A DNA stretch of 11,350 nucleotides from UBA5499 sp002426275 (GCA_937888735.1 CALASN010000066.1:1-11350); one strand, 5' to 3'. Numbered from the stretch's first letter, positions 1 through 6,468 are shown. Numbers and translations: made by a program. Notes: a model not told the origin generated them from the sequence alone.

Positions 1-129
1 AGCCTGCATCAAGGCTTTGAGATGCTTTGGCAATAGGGAAAGTGTCGAAGACCCGAGATTCGTTCGTCCAAGTGAAAGTTACTGAAAAACTATGGAATTT
101 AAAGACGTTTACAAATTTTATGCTGCGCC
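1..129. other. Left edge, no assignable gene
   Basis: No start codon with a ribosome binding site and no recognisable protein is visible. Frame 2 is open from the window edge to a TGA at 83-85 (about 27 codons) and frame 1 is open to a TAG at 34-36, so either could be the tail of a gene lying upstream; the sequence cannot decide. Short complementary segments (AGCCT at 1-5 with AGGCT at 12-16, or GCATC at 6-10 with GATGC at 21-25) could form small alternative hairpins. No T-run follows, so I do not call a terminator. Confidence 0.4.
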
Positions 130-158
130 TTGACATCTTGGAAGACTATGGATATCAT
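130..158 (+). promoter_or_regulatory. Sigma-A type promoter upstream of the decarboxylase small subunits
   Basis: A perfect -35 hexamer TTGACA (130-135) is followed by exactly 17 bp and a -10 hexamer TATCAT (153-158), 5 of 6 matches to TATAAT. Transcription would start near 165, leaving a leader of only a few bases before the Shine-Dalgarno GGAGGTG (171-177). The good match and correct placement suggest a housekeeping, probably fairly strong promoter. It also implies that the gene at 187 begins a transcription unit and is not the continuation of one from the left. Confidence 0.7.
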
Positions 159-186
159 TAAATAGATATAGGAGGTGAAGAAGGCT

Positions 187-393
187 ATGTCGTCAATGGT
201 TGAAGGATTATTATTGGGAATAGTAATAACGTTATTAGCCCTCTGGTTGCTTCCTCTGTTGGTCAGAAAGCTGTTCAATAGGACGGACGCAGAGCAGGGA
301 ACCGAGACAAAGGAAATGGCGGCAATTGTGGCGGCCATTTCAACCGTGGTTCCACCAGAGCGGATAAAATCTATCGATATCAAGAGAGCTTGA
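187..393 (+). CDS. Small membrane protein, OadG/MmdD-like decarboxylase gamma/delta subunit
   Basis: A 68-residue protein with one hydrophobic N-terminal membrane segment (about residues 5-24), a short basic stretch (RKLFNR), an acidic linker and a C-terminal KEMAAIVAAIS motif. The pattern of one TM segment followed by an (E)xAAIxAAI stretch is typical of the small gamma/delta subunits that hold biotin-dependent sodium-pump decarboxylases together at the membrane. ATG 187 is preferred because GGAGGTG (171-177) lies 9 nt upstream; an in-frame GTG at 175 sits inside that ribosome binding site. The stop overlaps the Shine-Dalgarno of the biotin carrier gene, so the two are co-translated. The gene is richer in TTA/ATA codons than the rib genes. 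The family call rests on architecture and neighbours, because such subunits are poorly conserved. Alternative: an unrelated small membrane protein. Confidence 0.6.
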   Translation: MSSMVEGLLLGIVITLLALWLLPLLVRKLFNRTDAEQGTETKEMAAIVAAISTVVPPERIKSIDIKRA

Positions 394-406
394 AGGAGGA
401 TTTAGC

Positions 407-739
407 ATGAGACAATTTGTAGTCACAGTAGAAGACAAAAAATACCAAGTATCAGTGGAAGAAGTCGGCGAAACGAAGGCTTCAATTAACCAGAGTGCGC
501 AGGCGCCCGCGCCAAAAAAAGTCGAGGGAGAAACAGTTAAAGCTCCTCTCGCAGGCACTATTCTTTCCGTGAAAGTGCACGTGGGAGATAAGGTGGAGCT
601 GGGGACAGTCTTATTAACGCTAGAGGCCTTAAAGCTGGAGAATGAGGTTCCCGCGTCCAATTCTGGGACTGTAAAGGAAATTTTGGTGACGCCGGGACAG
701 ACAGTGTCAACTGGCGAACCATTGATCATCTTGGAATAG
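407..739 (+). CDS. Biotin carboxyl carrier protein (stand-alone biotinyl domain)
   Basis: This 110-residue protein carries biotin and shuttles a carboxyl group between active sites. Residues 1-20 form the short beta-rich leader seen in OadA/MmdC-type carriers, residues 25-42 an Ala/Pro/Lys-rich flexible linker, and residues 43-110 the biotinyl/lipoyl barrel, with APLAGTI near the start and PGQTV plus GEPLIILE at the end. The predicted biotinylated residue is Lys76 in EALKLEN. The usual motif is AMKM; here both flanking methionines are leucine. ATG 407 has AAGGAGGA (393-400) 6 nt upstream, overlapping the stop of the preceding gene. The likely partner is the carboxyltransferase at 1063-2391, which ends without a biotin domain of its own. 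A lipoyl carrier is less likely, given the neighbours and the linker-barrel layout. Confidence 0.88.
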   Translation: MRQFVVTVEDKKYQVSVEEVGETKASINQSAQAPAPKKVEGETVKAPLAGTILSVKVHVGDKVELGTVLLTLEALKLENEVPASNSGTVKEILVTPGQTVSTGEPLIILE

Positions 740-1062
740 CTAGGGCCCGGATCTGCGGCGGCAAGTAGCCCGTCAGTTTTACTTTAAGCTATTTTGGCAG
801 CAAAAACGACGAGGCCATGCCTTTTGTTCCCGATCGCCTTGGGAAAGCTTTTGGCAATTTAGTGGACAAGGGTAGACTTTGTCTTGGCTCTATCAAGGCG
901 TTGGGATTTGCCTGCCTATCCCCGAAGCCTGCTCATCGGCGCCACAGCTACTGAGTTGGCTTAAGCGTCTGCATCCAGAAGCTCATCGTCCGGAGGTGCT
1001 CGTTTTCTTTTTAGCACTGCAGACGGCGTGTCTTTTAATACTCTAGGAGGAGGTTAGTTGAG
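740..1062. other. 323-bp gap between biotin carrier and carboxyltransferase genes
   Basis: No gene here is convincing. Several partly overlapping open stretches exist on the + strand: about 44 codons after the TAG at 742-744, an ATG frame 817-954 (45 residues, only GAGG two bases before the ATG), and a frame 879-1046 that would start at TTG and encode 55 residues with a Leu-rich C-terminus, its stop touching the ribosome binding site of the next gene. None has a clear Shine-Dalgarno or a recognisable motif. The pattern fits either plain intergenic DNA or a decayed, frameshifted gene. Segments 835-841 and 894-900 are perfect 7-nt reverse complements with a long loop. No intrinsic terminator is visible after the carrier gene. 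Confidence 0.45.
1011..1039 (+). promoter_or_regulatory. Possible weak promoter before the carboxyltransferase gene
   Basis: TTAGCA (1011-1016, 4 of 6 to the -35 consensus), a 17-bp spacer and TTTAAT (1034-1039, 5 of 6 to the -10 consensus) lie just upstream of the ribosome binding site AGGAGGAGG (1045-1053). The predicted start near 1046 leaves a very short leader. The match is modest and a chance occurrence in this AT-rich stretch is possible. It matters because the 323-bp gap raises the question whether the downstream gene depends on the promoter at 130-158. Confidence 0.25.
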
Positions 1063-2391
1063 ATGAGAGTTGGTATTACCGAGACCTTGCTGCGGGACGC
1101 TCACCAATCGTTATGGGCAACCCGTATGAAGACAGATGATATGTTAAAAGTTGCGGAGCAGCTTGACGAGGCTGGTTTCCATTCTGTGGAGGCTTGGGGT
1201 GGAGCTACTTTTGACGCTTCACTCCGTTTTTTAAATGAGGATCCTTGGGCCAGGTTGGCCAAACTGCGAGCTTACTTTAAGAAAACCCCTATCCAAATGC
1301 TCCTGCGAGGACAGAATCTCTTGGGGTATCGTCATTATCCTGATGATGTGGTGGAATATTTTGTGCAGAAGAGCGTGGAAAACGGCATTAAGATCATCAG
1401 AATTTTCGATGCGCTCAACGATGTGCGGAACATGGAGGTGGCCATGAGGGCCGCTAAGGAAGCGGGAGCTCACGTGCAGGGAACCGTGGTTTATACAACC
1501 AGTCCCGTCCATAATGCGGACAGCTTCGTGAAGACAGCCGTGGAACTCAAGGATAAGGGCGCGGACTCCATTTGCATTAAGGACATGGCGGGACTTTTGA
1601 CGCCTAAAATGGCAAAAGAGCTTGTAGGCAGGATCAAAGAGCAAGTTGGCCTGCCTGTGCAGCTGCACAGCCACTGCACCAGCGGCATGGCGGCCATGGC
1701 TTACCTCAGCGGGGTGGAAGCCGGGGCTGATGTCATTGATACCGCACTTTCACCTTTGGCTTTCGGCACTTCGCAGCCCGCCACCGAGACCATGGTGGTT
1801 GCCTTGGAGGAACTGGATTATCAGACGGGAGTTGATCTGAAGAAGCTCACCGGCGTAAAGGAAGAAGTCAGTAACTGGAAGGCAAGATACAAAGATGTGG
1901 CCGCGCCTTTGCGGATGGATACAGACGTATTGATTTACCAAGTGCCAGGCGGGATGATTTCTAATCTGAGGAATCAATTGAAGCAGCAGGGCATGTTGAA
2001 TAAGCTGGGTGATGTGTTAGCCGAGGTGCCAAAGGTGCGGGAAGATTTGGGTTATCCGCCTCTCGTAACTCCCATGAGTCAGATCGTGGGCACCCAGGCT
2101 GTGTTCAATGTGATCACTGGCGAGAGATATAAGATCAAGTCCAAAGAAATCCGCGACTACGTGAAAGGCTATTACGGCAGACCTCCGGCTCCCATCTCAG
2201 AAGACCTGAAAGCTCAGATTTTGGAGCCCGGCGAGGAACCTCTGACCACCAGGCCTGCGGATCTTCTGGCACCGGGAGTGGACAAAGCCAGAGAAGAAAT
2301 TAAGCAGTATCTGCAGCAAGATGAAGATGTGCTGACATACCTTGCTTTCCCGGAGGTTGCGCTGGACTTTTTTAAGAGACGACAACAATAA
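1063..2391 (+). CDS. oadA: Carboxyltransferase subunit, oxaloacetate decarboxylase alpha / pyruvate carboxylase subunit B / transcarboxylase 5S type
   Basis: A 442-residue enzyme that moves a carboxyl group between biotin and pyruvate/oxaloacetate. Residues 1-265 form the HMGL-like TIM barrel: LRDAHQS gives the metal ligand Asp12, LLRGQNLLGYRHYPDD (80-95) is the family's keto-acid pocket segment, CIKDMAG gives the probable carbamylated Lys173, and LHSHCTSGMA gives metal ligands His202 and His204. Residues about 285-437 form the conserved PYC/OADA domain, with VTPMSQIVGTQA carrying the catalytic threonine (Thr336). Full OadA proteins have about 150 more residues including a biotin domain; here that part is a separate gene (407-739). 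The start follows AGGAGGAGG at 1045-1053. The sequence does not separate decarboxylase, pyruvate carboxylase or transcarboxylase roles; the small membrane subunit upstream favours the decarboxylase complex, while no beta subunit is present in the window. Confidence 0.88.
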   Translation: MRVGITETLLRDAHQSLWATRMKTDDMLKVAEQLDEAGFHSVEAWGGATFDASLRFLNEDPWARLAKLRAYFKKTPIQMLLRGQNLLGYRHYPDDVVEYFVQKSVENGIKIIRIFDALNDVRNMEVAMRAAKEAGAHVQGTVVYTTSPVHNADSFVKTAVELKDKGADSICIKDMAGLLTPKMAKELVGRIKEQVGLPVQLHSHCTSGMAAMAYLSGVEAGADVIDTALSPLAFGTSQPATETMVVALEELDYQTGVDLKKLTGVKEEVSNWKARYKDVAAPLRMDTDVLIYQVPGGMISNLRNQLKQQGMLNKLGDVLAEVPKVREDLGYPPLVTPMSQIVGTQAVFNVITGERYKIKSKEIRDYVKGYYGRPPAPISEDLKAQILEPGEEPLTTRPADLLAPGVDKAREEIKQYLQQDEDVLTYLAFPEVALDFFKRRQQ

Positions 2392-2393
2392 TT

Positions 2394-2834
2394 ATGCATG
2401 AAGTGGACATCTATACAGATGGCGCTTGCTCCGGCAATCCCGGTCCGGGAGGCTGGGGCGTTGTCTTGCGCACGGCGGATAAAGAGAAAGAACTGTGCGG
2501 CGGGGAGAGCGTCACCACCAATCAGCGGATGGAGCTCAAAGCCGCCATTGAAGGGCTGCGCGCTTTGCGCCAGCCCTGCCGGGTAAAACTATACAGCGAC
2601 AGCGCCTATCTCATCCGCGCTTTCCAGGACGGGTGGCTTGCCAGATGGCGGCAAAATGGCTGGCAGACCAAAAACAAGGGCGAGGTCAAAAATAAGGAAC
2701 TTTGGCAGGAGCTGCTCAGCGCGGCCGCTTCCCATCAGATTCAGTGGATTAAGGTTAAAGGGCACAGCGATAATCAGGGGAACAACAGGGCGGATCAGCT
2801 GGCCAGAGGAAGCATCAGGCAGCAAAAAAAGTGA
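2394..2834 (+). CDS. rnhA: Ribonuclease HI
   Basis: A 146-residue cytoplasmic enzyme that cuts the RNA strand of RNA-DNA hybrids, as in Okazaki primers and R-loops. The fold is recognised from IYTDGACSGNPGPGGWG (residues 6-22), TTNQRMELKAAI (41-52), LYSDSAYLI (66-74) and VKGHSDNQGNNRADQLAR (121-138). All four catalytic acids are present (Asp9, Glu47, Asp69, Asp134), together with the mobile His124. A basic handle region (WRQNGWQTKNKGEVKNKELW) resembles the hybrid-binding protrusion of the E. coli enzyme. The length is close to the usual ~150. The gene begins two bases after the stop of the carboxyltransferase gene and has no clear Shine-Dalgarno, so it is probably translated by coupling. Its function is unrelated to its neighbours. 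Confidence 0.95.
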   Translation: MHEVDIYTDGACSGNPGPGGWGVVLRTADKEKELCGGESVTTNQRMELKAAIEGLRALRQPCRVKLYSDSAYLIRAFQDGWLARWRQNGWQTKNKGEVKNKELWQELLSAAASHQIQWIKVKGHSDNQGNNRADQLARGSIRQQKK

Positions 2835-2840
2835 TAATCC

Positions 2841-2884
2841 TTGCTTTTTGCCGCCGGGAAGCGTAAGATAAAAGCAAATATAAT
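2841..2884 (+). promoter_or_regulatory. Promoter region of the riboflavin operon
   Basis: A perfect TATAAT lies at 2879-2884, but nothing like TTGACA lies 16-18 bp upstream. It would start RNA near 2890-2891, cutting into the first helix of the riboswitch. An alternative pair is TTGCTT (2841-2846), a 17-bp spacer and TAAGAT (2864-2869), which would start near 2876 and keep the riboswitch whole but matches consensus less well. A promoter must lie in this 54-bp interval if the rib operon is independent of rnhA; which hexamers are used is open. Confidence 0.45.
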
Positions 2885-2888
2885 TTTT

Positions 2889-2994
2889 GCTTCGGGGTCG
2901 GTGCAATTCCGAACCGGCGGTAAAGCCCGCGAGCTCTTTGGAGCTGATCTGGTGAGATTCCAGAGCCGACAGTGAGAGTCTGGATGAGAGAAGC
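2889..2994 (+). promoter_or_regulatory. FMN riboswitch (RFN element)
   Basis: This leader matches the conserved FMN aptamer. It has TTCGGGG at the start, AATTCCGAACCGGCGGTAAA, AGCCCGCGAGC, a GAGATTCC segment, GCCGACAGT and GGATGAGAGAAG at the end. The closing helix P1 pairs GCTTC (2889-2893) with GAAGC (2990-2994). An inner stem pairs AGCTC (2932-2936) with GAGCT (2941-2945), and another pairs TCTGG (2948-2952) with CCAGA (2960-2964). Binding of FMN lowers expression of riboflavin genes in this family. Its position directly ahead of ribD, followed by an intrinsic terminator, makes it the feedback switch of the rib operon, acting by early transcription termination. Confidence 0.96.
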
Positions 2995-3007
2995 AGCGTC
3001 TATGCAG

Positions 3008-3031
3008 ATCCCCCGAAGCGGGGATTTTTTT
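3008..3031 (+). terminator. Intrinsic terminator serving as riboswitch expression platform
   Basis: ATCCCC (3008-3013) pairs with GGGGAT (3020-3025) around a small CGAAGC loop, followed at once by a run of seven T (3025-3031). It stands 14 nt after the FMN aptamer and 20 nt before the ribD start, where an attenuator is expected. CAGATC (3005-3010), covering the left foot of the stem, is complementary to GATCTG (2946-2951) in the aptamer, so a competing antiterminator pairing is possible, though only 6 bp long. Confidence 0.85.
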
Positions 3032-3050
3032 CTTTTGGTGGTGGTGAATT

Positions 3051-4166
3051 TTGCAAGCTCAGGAATACATGCAAAGGGCCCTGGACCTAGCACGGCAGGG
3101 CAGGCCGTGGCCCAACCCTTATGTGGGAGCAGTGGTGGTAAAAGACGGAGAGATTGTGGGAGCAGGGTATCATCCCAAGGCCGGCGAGGCTCACGCCGAA
3201 GTCTTTGCCTTGCGCCAGGCAGGGGAGAAGGCGCGGGGCGCAACGCTCTATGTAACATTGGAGCCTTGCTGCCACACAGGGCGCACTCCGCCTTGCACGG
3301 AAGCGATCCTGAAGGCGGGGATCTCCCGGGTGGTTGCGGCGACCTGCGATCCAAATCCCAAGGTTTGCGGCCGGGGACTTGCGATCCTCCGAGCCGCGGG
3401 GCTTGAAGTGCAGCACGGCCTTTTGGCAGAGCAGGCCAGAAAGCAAAACGAAGTTTTTTTTCACGCCGTCCTAACAGCGCGGCCCTATTTCACATTGAAG
3501 CTGGCGCAAAGCCTGGATGGGAAAATCGCCACGCAAACGGGCCAGTCGCGCTGGCTCACCGGAAACCAGGCTAGAGGCTGGGTACACCAGCTGCGGGATC
3601 GCTCGCAGGCCATTATGGTGGGGATCGGCACAGTCCGCGCCGATGATCCGCTGCTGAATACCCGGCTTCCCGGAGGGCACGATCCCATTCGCATCATTGT
3701 CGATACCGAAGGCTCGCTGCCGCTTTCCGCCAAGCTTTGGTCTGTGCCTTCGCCCATTATTGTGGCAGCCGGCCGGGGGGCGGCTGGAAGCCGGCTCTCC
3801 GCCTTGCGCGGTGAGGGAGCGGAGGTCCTGGTTTTGTCTAGAGAGGATGGCAGGGTGAATCTTGCGGCTTTAGCTGCGGCTCTTTTCCAGCGCGGGATTA
3901 CAGACGTCTTAGTTGAAGGAGGAGCGGCTTTGGCAGGCGCTCTTCTGCAGGCGAATTTGGTGGATAAATTTCACCTCTTCTTGGCGCCTCTTGTGCTTGG
4001 AGGAAAGAACGCGCCCAGCTCTATCGGCGGCCCGGGCTGGAGTGAACTTGCGGCGTGTCCCAAGTTTGTGATGGACGCGGTAGAGAAGCTGGGAGAAGAT
4101 CTTCTGCTGACGCTTTATCCGGAGGTGAGCTCATGTTCACAGGCATCGTTGAAGAAGTGGGAATGA
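3051..4166 (+). CDS. ribD: Bifunctional riboflavin biosynthesis deaminase/reductase RibD
   Basis: A 371-residue cytoplasmic enzyme for two steps of riboflavin synthesis: deamination of the pyrimidine intermediate made from GTP, then NADPH-dependent reduction of its ribose. Residues 1-120 are the zinc deaminase: PNPYVGAVV (21-29), HAE (zinc His48, proton-shuttle Glu50) and EPCCHTGRTPPCTEA (zinc Cys73 and Cys82). Residues about 144-365 are the reductase, with FTLKLAQSLDGKIA (147-160), GIGTVRADDPLLNTR and DVLVEGGAALAGALL. The TTG at 3051 is chosen because it restores the family's usual QEYMQRAL N-terminus and follows GGTGGTGGTG; ATG 3069 would cut this off. The length is normal. The 3' end overlaps ribE by 34 nt in another frame, giving RibD a short extra C-terminal tail. 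First gene after the FMN riboswitch. Confidence 0.95.
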   Translation: MQAQEYMQRALDLARQGRPWPNPYVGAVVVKDGEIVGAGYHPKAGEAHAEVFALRQAGEKARGATLYVTLEPCCHTGRTPPCTEAILKAGISRVVAATCDPNPKVCGRGLAILRAAGLEVQHGLLAEQARKQNEVFFHAVLTARPYFTLKLAQSLDGKIATQTGQSRWLTGNQARGWVHQLRDRSQAIMVGIGTVRADDPLLNTRLPGGHDPIRIIVDTEGSLPLSAKLWSVPSPIIVAAGRGAAGSRLSALRGEGAEVLVLSREDGRVNLAALAAALFQRGITDVLVEGGAALAGALLQANLVDKFHLFLAPLVLGGKNAPSSIGGPGWSELAACPKFVMDAVEKLGEDLLLTLYPEVSSCSQASLKKWE

Positions 4167-4768
4167 TCAAGGCGGTCAAAAAGGCTTCCGAATCTATTCT
4201 CCTGCAAATTCAGGCGGACTTCACCTCCCAGCTTGAGCTGGGCGAGAGCGTTGCTGTCAACGGCGCCTGTCTCACAGTGGAGGAGAAGAATCCGCGGGAT
4301 TTTCAGGCTCAGGTTATGCCTCAGACATTTCATCACACCAACCTCAATCTCCTGCAGCCGGGAAGCAGGGTCAACCTGGAGCGGGCGCTGCCTCTGAGCG
4401 GCAGACTGGGGGGGCACTTGGTCTTAGGGCATGTGGATGGCGTGGGAAAAATCATCAGCCGGGATGCCAGGAGCAATGCCGTGATTTTCTGGCTCAGCGC
4501 CCCGGAGGATGTGAACCCGTTTTTGTTGCTCCACGGCTCAGTGGCTGTGGACGGCGCCTCCCTTACCATCGCGGAACTTGAAGCGGGCAGGTTCGCAGTT
4601 TCCTTAATTCCTCATACCAGGGCAAAGACGATTTTGGGAGAGCGAAAGCAAGGAGAATTGGTGAATTTAGAGGCCGACGTTTTAGGAAAATACGTGCAAA
4701 AGTTTCTCCTGCAGAAAGAAAACCCGGGCCTGTCTATGGAGACTTTGGCCCGATACGGTTTTAGTTAA
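4133..4768 (+). CDS. ribE: Riboflavin synthase, alpha chain
   Basis: A 211-residue enzyme that dismutates two molecules of 6,7-dimethyl-8-ribityllumazine into riboflavin and the pyrimidine precursor. It shows the two tandem beta-barrels of the family. Barrel 1 (1-97) has MFTGIVEEVG, AVNGACLTVE and VNLERALPLSGRLGGHLV. Barrel 2 (98-195) has GHVDGVGKI, AVDGASLTI, SLIPHTRAKTILG and VNLEADVLGKYVQ. The matching AVNGACLTV and AVDGASLTI segments show the internal duplication. The start is fixed by the invariant MFTGI N-terminus and GGAGGTGAG (4121-4129) just upstream; earlier in-frame codons from 4055 add sequence foreign to the family. It begins inside the 3' end of ribD and probably forms a trimer that works with the RibH capsid. 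Confidence 0.96.
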   Translation: MFTGIVEEVGMIKAVKKASESILLQIQADFTSQLELGESVAVNGACLTVEEKNPRDFQAQVMPQTFHHTNLNLLQPGSRVNLERALPLSGRLGGHLVLGHVDGVGKIISRDARSNAVIFWLSAPEDVNPFLLLHGSVAVDGASLTIAELEAGRFAVSLIPHTRAKTILGERKQGELVNLEADVLGKYVQKFLLQKENPGLSMETLARYGFS

Positions 4769-4781
4769 GGGGTGAGGGAAA

Positions 4782-6014
4782 TTGGCATTTGCCAAGATTG
4801 AAGAAGCTATCGCAGCCATCGCCAGGGGCGAGATGATCATGGTGGTGGACGATCCGGACCGGGAGAACGAAGGCGACTTGATTATGGCCGCTGAGAAAGT
4901 CACGGCTGAGGCCATTAACTTTATGGTGATCAATGCCAGAGGTCTGGTCTGCGCGCCTATGGACGCCCAGAGGCTGAGTGAGCTGGACCTGCCGCAGATG
5001 GTGAGCGAAAACACAGACAGCAAAGAGACAGCCTTTACGGTCTCCGTCGATCTGAAAGAGGGCATTACGACAGGCATCTCCGCCCGAGAGCGAGCGGCCA
5101 CCATCAGAGCGCTGGTGGACCCTAAAACGAAGCCTCAGGATTTGGCAAGGCCTGGGCATGTCTTTCCGCTGCGGGCCAAGCAAGGAGGCGTGCTGAGGCG
5201 CGCCGGACACACGGAGACCACCGTGGATCTGGCCAGGCTGGCAGGCCTTGCTCCAGGCGGCGTTTGCTGCGAGATCATGAAGCCGGACGGCTCCATGGCA
5301 AGGCTTCCGGAGCTTGAGGAATTCGCCTCCGAGCATAACTTGCTGATGATTACGGTGGCAGATTTAATCGCGTACAGGCGAAGGTCCGAGCATTTAGTCC
5401 AGCGGGCGGCGGACGTGACCCTGCCCACCCGTTGGGGCACTTTCCGGACTATCGCCTACGAGAGCAAGCTGGACGGGGAGTGCCACCTGGCTCTGGTCAA
5501 AGGCCCACTGCCTCCTCAAGAACCTACGCTGGTGCGGATGCATTCTGAGTGTCTTACCGGAGATGTCTTCGGTTCCTATCGCTGCGATTGCGGAGAACAG
5601 CTGGATCTGGCCCTGTCTCTGATCGCCAGGGAGGGAGCCGGGGTTTTAGTCTATATGCGCCAGGAAGGCAGGGGAATCGGGCTTGCCAACAAACTGAGGG
5701 CCTATGCTCTGCAGGAACATGGCCGGGACACTGTGGAGGCCAATTTGGAGCTGGGCTTTCCGGCGGATCTGAGGGACTACGGGATTGGGGCGCAGATTTT
5801 GGTGGATTTAGGCATCAAGAAGCTGCGCTTGCTCACAAATAATCCCTTCAAAATTAAGGGACTGGAAGGGTACGGGCTTGAAGTGGTGCGGAGAGTGCCT
5901 TTGGATATCCCGCCGCGGCCCGAAAACTGGGAGTATCTTTGCACAAAGAAAGAGAAAATGGGTCACCTGCTTGAGGACAGGCGGCCTGGGGAGGAGCAGA
6001 AAGATGCAGGTTAA
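4782..6014 (+). CDS. ribBA: Bifunctional DHBP synthase / GTP cyclohydrolase II
   Basis: A 410-residue fusion supplying both precursors of riboflavin. Residues 1-200 are 3,4-dihydroxy-2-butanone 4-phosphate synthase (from ribulose 5-phosphate): VVDDPDRENEGDLIMAAE (21-38), TAFTVSVD (83-90), GISARERAATI (98-108), RRAGHTETTVDLARLAG and CCEIMKPDGSMAR. Residues about 205-400 are GTP cyclohydrolase II: VRMHSECLTGDVFGSYRCDC has the zinc cysteines 257, 268 and 270, followed by MRQEGRGIGLANKLRAYALQ and TNNPFKIKGLEGYGLEVV. Both active sites look intact, so this is not a degenerate fusion. The TTG at 4782 follows AAGGGGTGAGGG at a normal distance, 13 nt after the ribE stop. The last 11 nt overlap ribH. 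The rare TTG start, also used by ribD, may lower translation. Confidence 0.96.
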   Translation: MAFAKIEEAIAAIARGEMIMVVDDPDRENEGDLIMAAEKVTAEAINFMVINARGLVCAPMDAQRLSELDLPQMVSENTDSKETAFTVSVDLKEGITTGISARERAATIRALVDPKTKPQDLARPGHVFPLRAKQGGVLRRAGHTETTVDLARLAGLAPGGVCCEIMKPDGSMARLPELEEFASEHNLLMITVADLIAYRRRSEHLVQRAADVTLPTRWGTFRTIAYESKLDGECHLALVKGPLPPQEPTLVRMHSECLTGDVFGSYRCDCGEQLDLALSLIAREGAGVLVYMRQEGRGIGLANKLRAYALQEHGRDTVEANLELGFPADLRDYGIGAQILVDLGIKKLRLLTNNPFKIKGLEGYGLEVVRRVPLDIPPRPENWEYLCTKKEKMGHLLEDRRPGEEQKDAG

Positions 6015-6468
6015 AGAGGGAAAGCTGATTGCTCAAGGTTTGAGTTTTGGCATCGTAGCGGGAAGATTTAACGAGTTCATCACCAGCAAGCTGCTGAGCG
6101 GAGCCATAGACGCTCTGCTGCGGCACGGTGCAGATGAGCAGAAGATCCAGGTAGCCTGGGTGCCGGGGGCGTTTGAGATTCCCCTGGTGGCAAAGAAGCT
6201 TGCCCAAAGCGGGAGATTTGACGCGGTGATCTGTTTGGGAGCCGTAATCCGCGGCAGCACGCCTCATTTCGATTATGTGGCCTCAGAGGTGGCAAAAGGG
6301 GTGGCTCAGGTCGCTCTGTCCACCGATATTCCAACCATATTCGGAGTTTTAACCACCGATTCCATAGAGCAAGCTGTCGAGCGGGCGGGAACTAAAGCCG
6401 GTAACAAGGGAGCGGAAGCTGCCGCCGGCGCCATTGAAATGGCAAACCTGCTGCGCGCGTTGGAATAG
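6004..6468 (+). CDS. ribH: 6,7-dimethyl-8-ribityllumazine synthase
   Basis: A 154-residue enzyme that joins the pyrimidine made by RibD (after dephosphorylation) with dihydroxybutanone phosphate from RibBA to give lumazine, the substrate of RibE. Family motifs are GRFNEFITSKLLSGAIDAL (20-38), VPGAFEIPLVAKKLA (53-67), CLGAVIRGSTPHFDYV with the catalytic His88, and PTIFGVLTTDSIEQAVERAG followed by the conserved NKGAEAA segment. The start is ATG 6004, with GGGAGGAG (5988-5995) 8 nt upstream, overlapping the 3' end of ribBA by 11 nt. The family assembles into pentamers or 60-subunit capsids. The gene completes the rib operon; the phosphatase for the intermediate is not encoded here, as is usual. 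Confidence 0.96.
   Translation: MQVKEGKLIAQGLSFGIVAGRFNEFITSKLLSGAIDALLRHGADEQKIQVAWVPGAFEIPLVAKKLAQSGRFDAVICLGAVIRGSTPHFDYVASEVAKGVAQVALSTDIPTIFGVLTTDSIEQAVERAGTKAGNKGAEAAAGAIEMANLLRALE

Noticed and set aside
43..49. TGTCGAA, an exact match to the Spo0A-binding 0A box
   Set aside because: With six fixed bases, several matches are expected by chance in 11 kb on two strands, and it is not placed against a promoter in a telling way.
2815..3354. Long minus-strand open frame (about 179 codons) across the riboswitch and ribD
   Set aside because: It runs antisense to a certain aptamer, terminator and ribD. Its translation is Pro/Arg/Leu-rich with no motif, as expected for a shadow of GC-rich coding DNA.
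4055..4132. Upstream in-frame start for riboflavin synthase
   Set aside because: Homologues begin with MFTGIVE, and GGAGGTGAG sits right before ATG 4133. The earlier codons are out-of-frame ribD sequence.
5549..5842. Alternative + strand frame of about 97 codons inside ribBA
   Set aside because: It overlaps the conserved GTP cyclohydrolase II domain in another frame and has no motif of its own.
5878..6003. Upstream in-frame extension of ribH
   Set aside because: It is the shadow of the 3' end of ribBA. Lumazine synthases start close to residue 1 of the 6004 frame, which has a good ribosome binding site.
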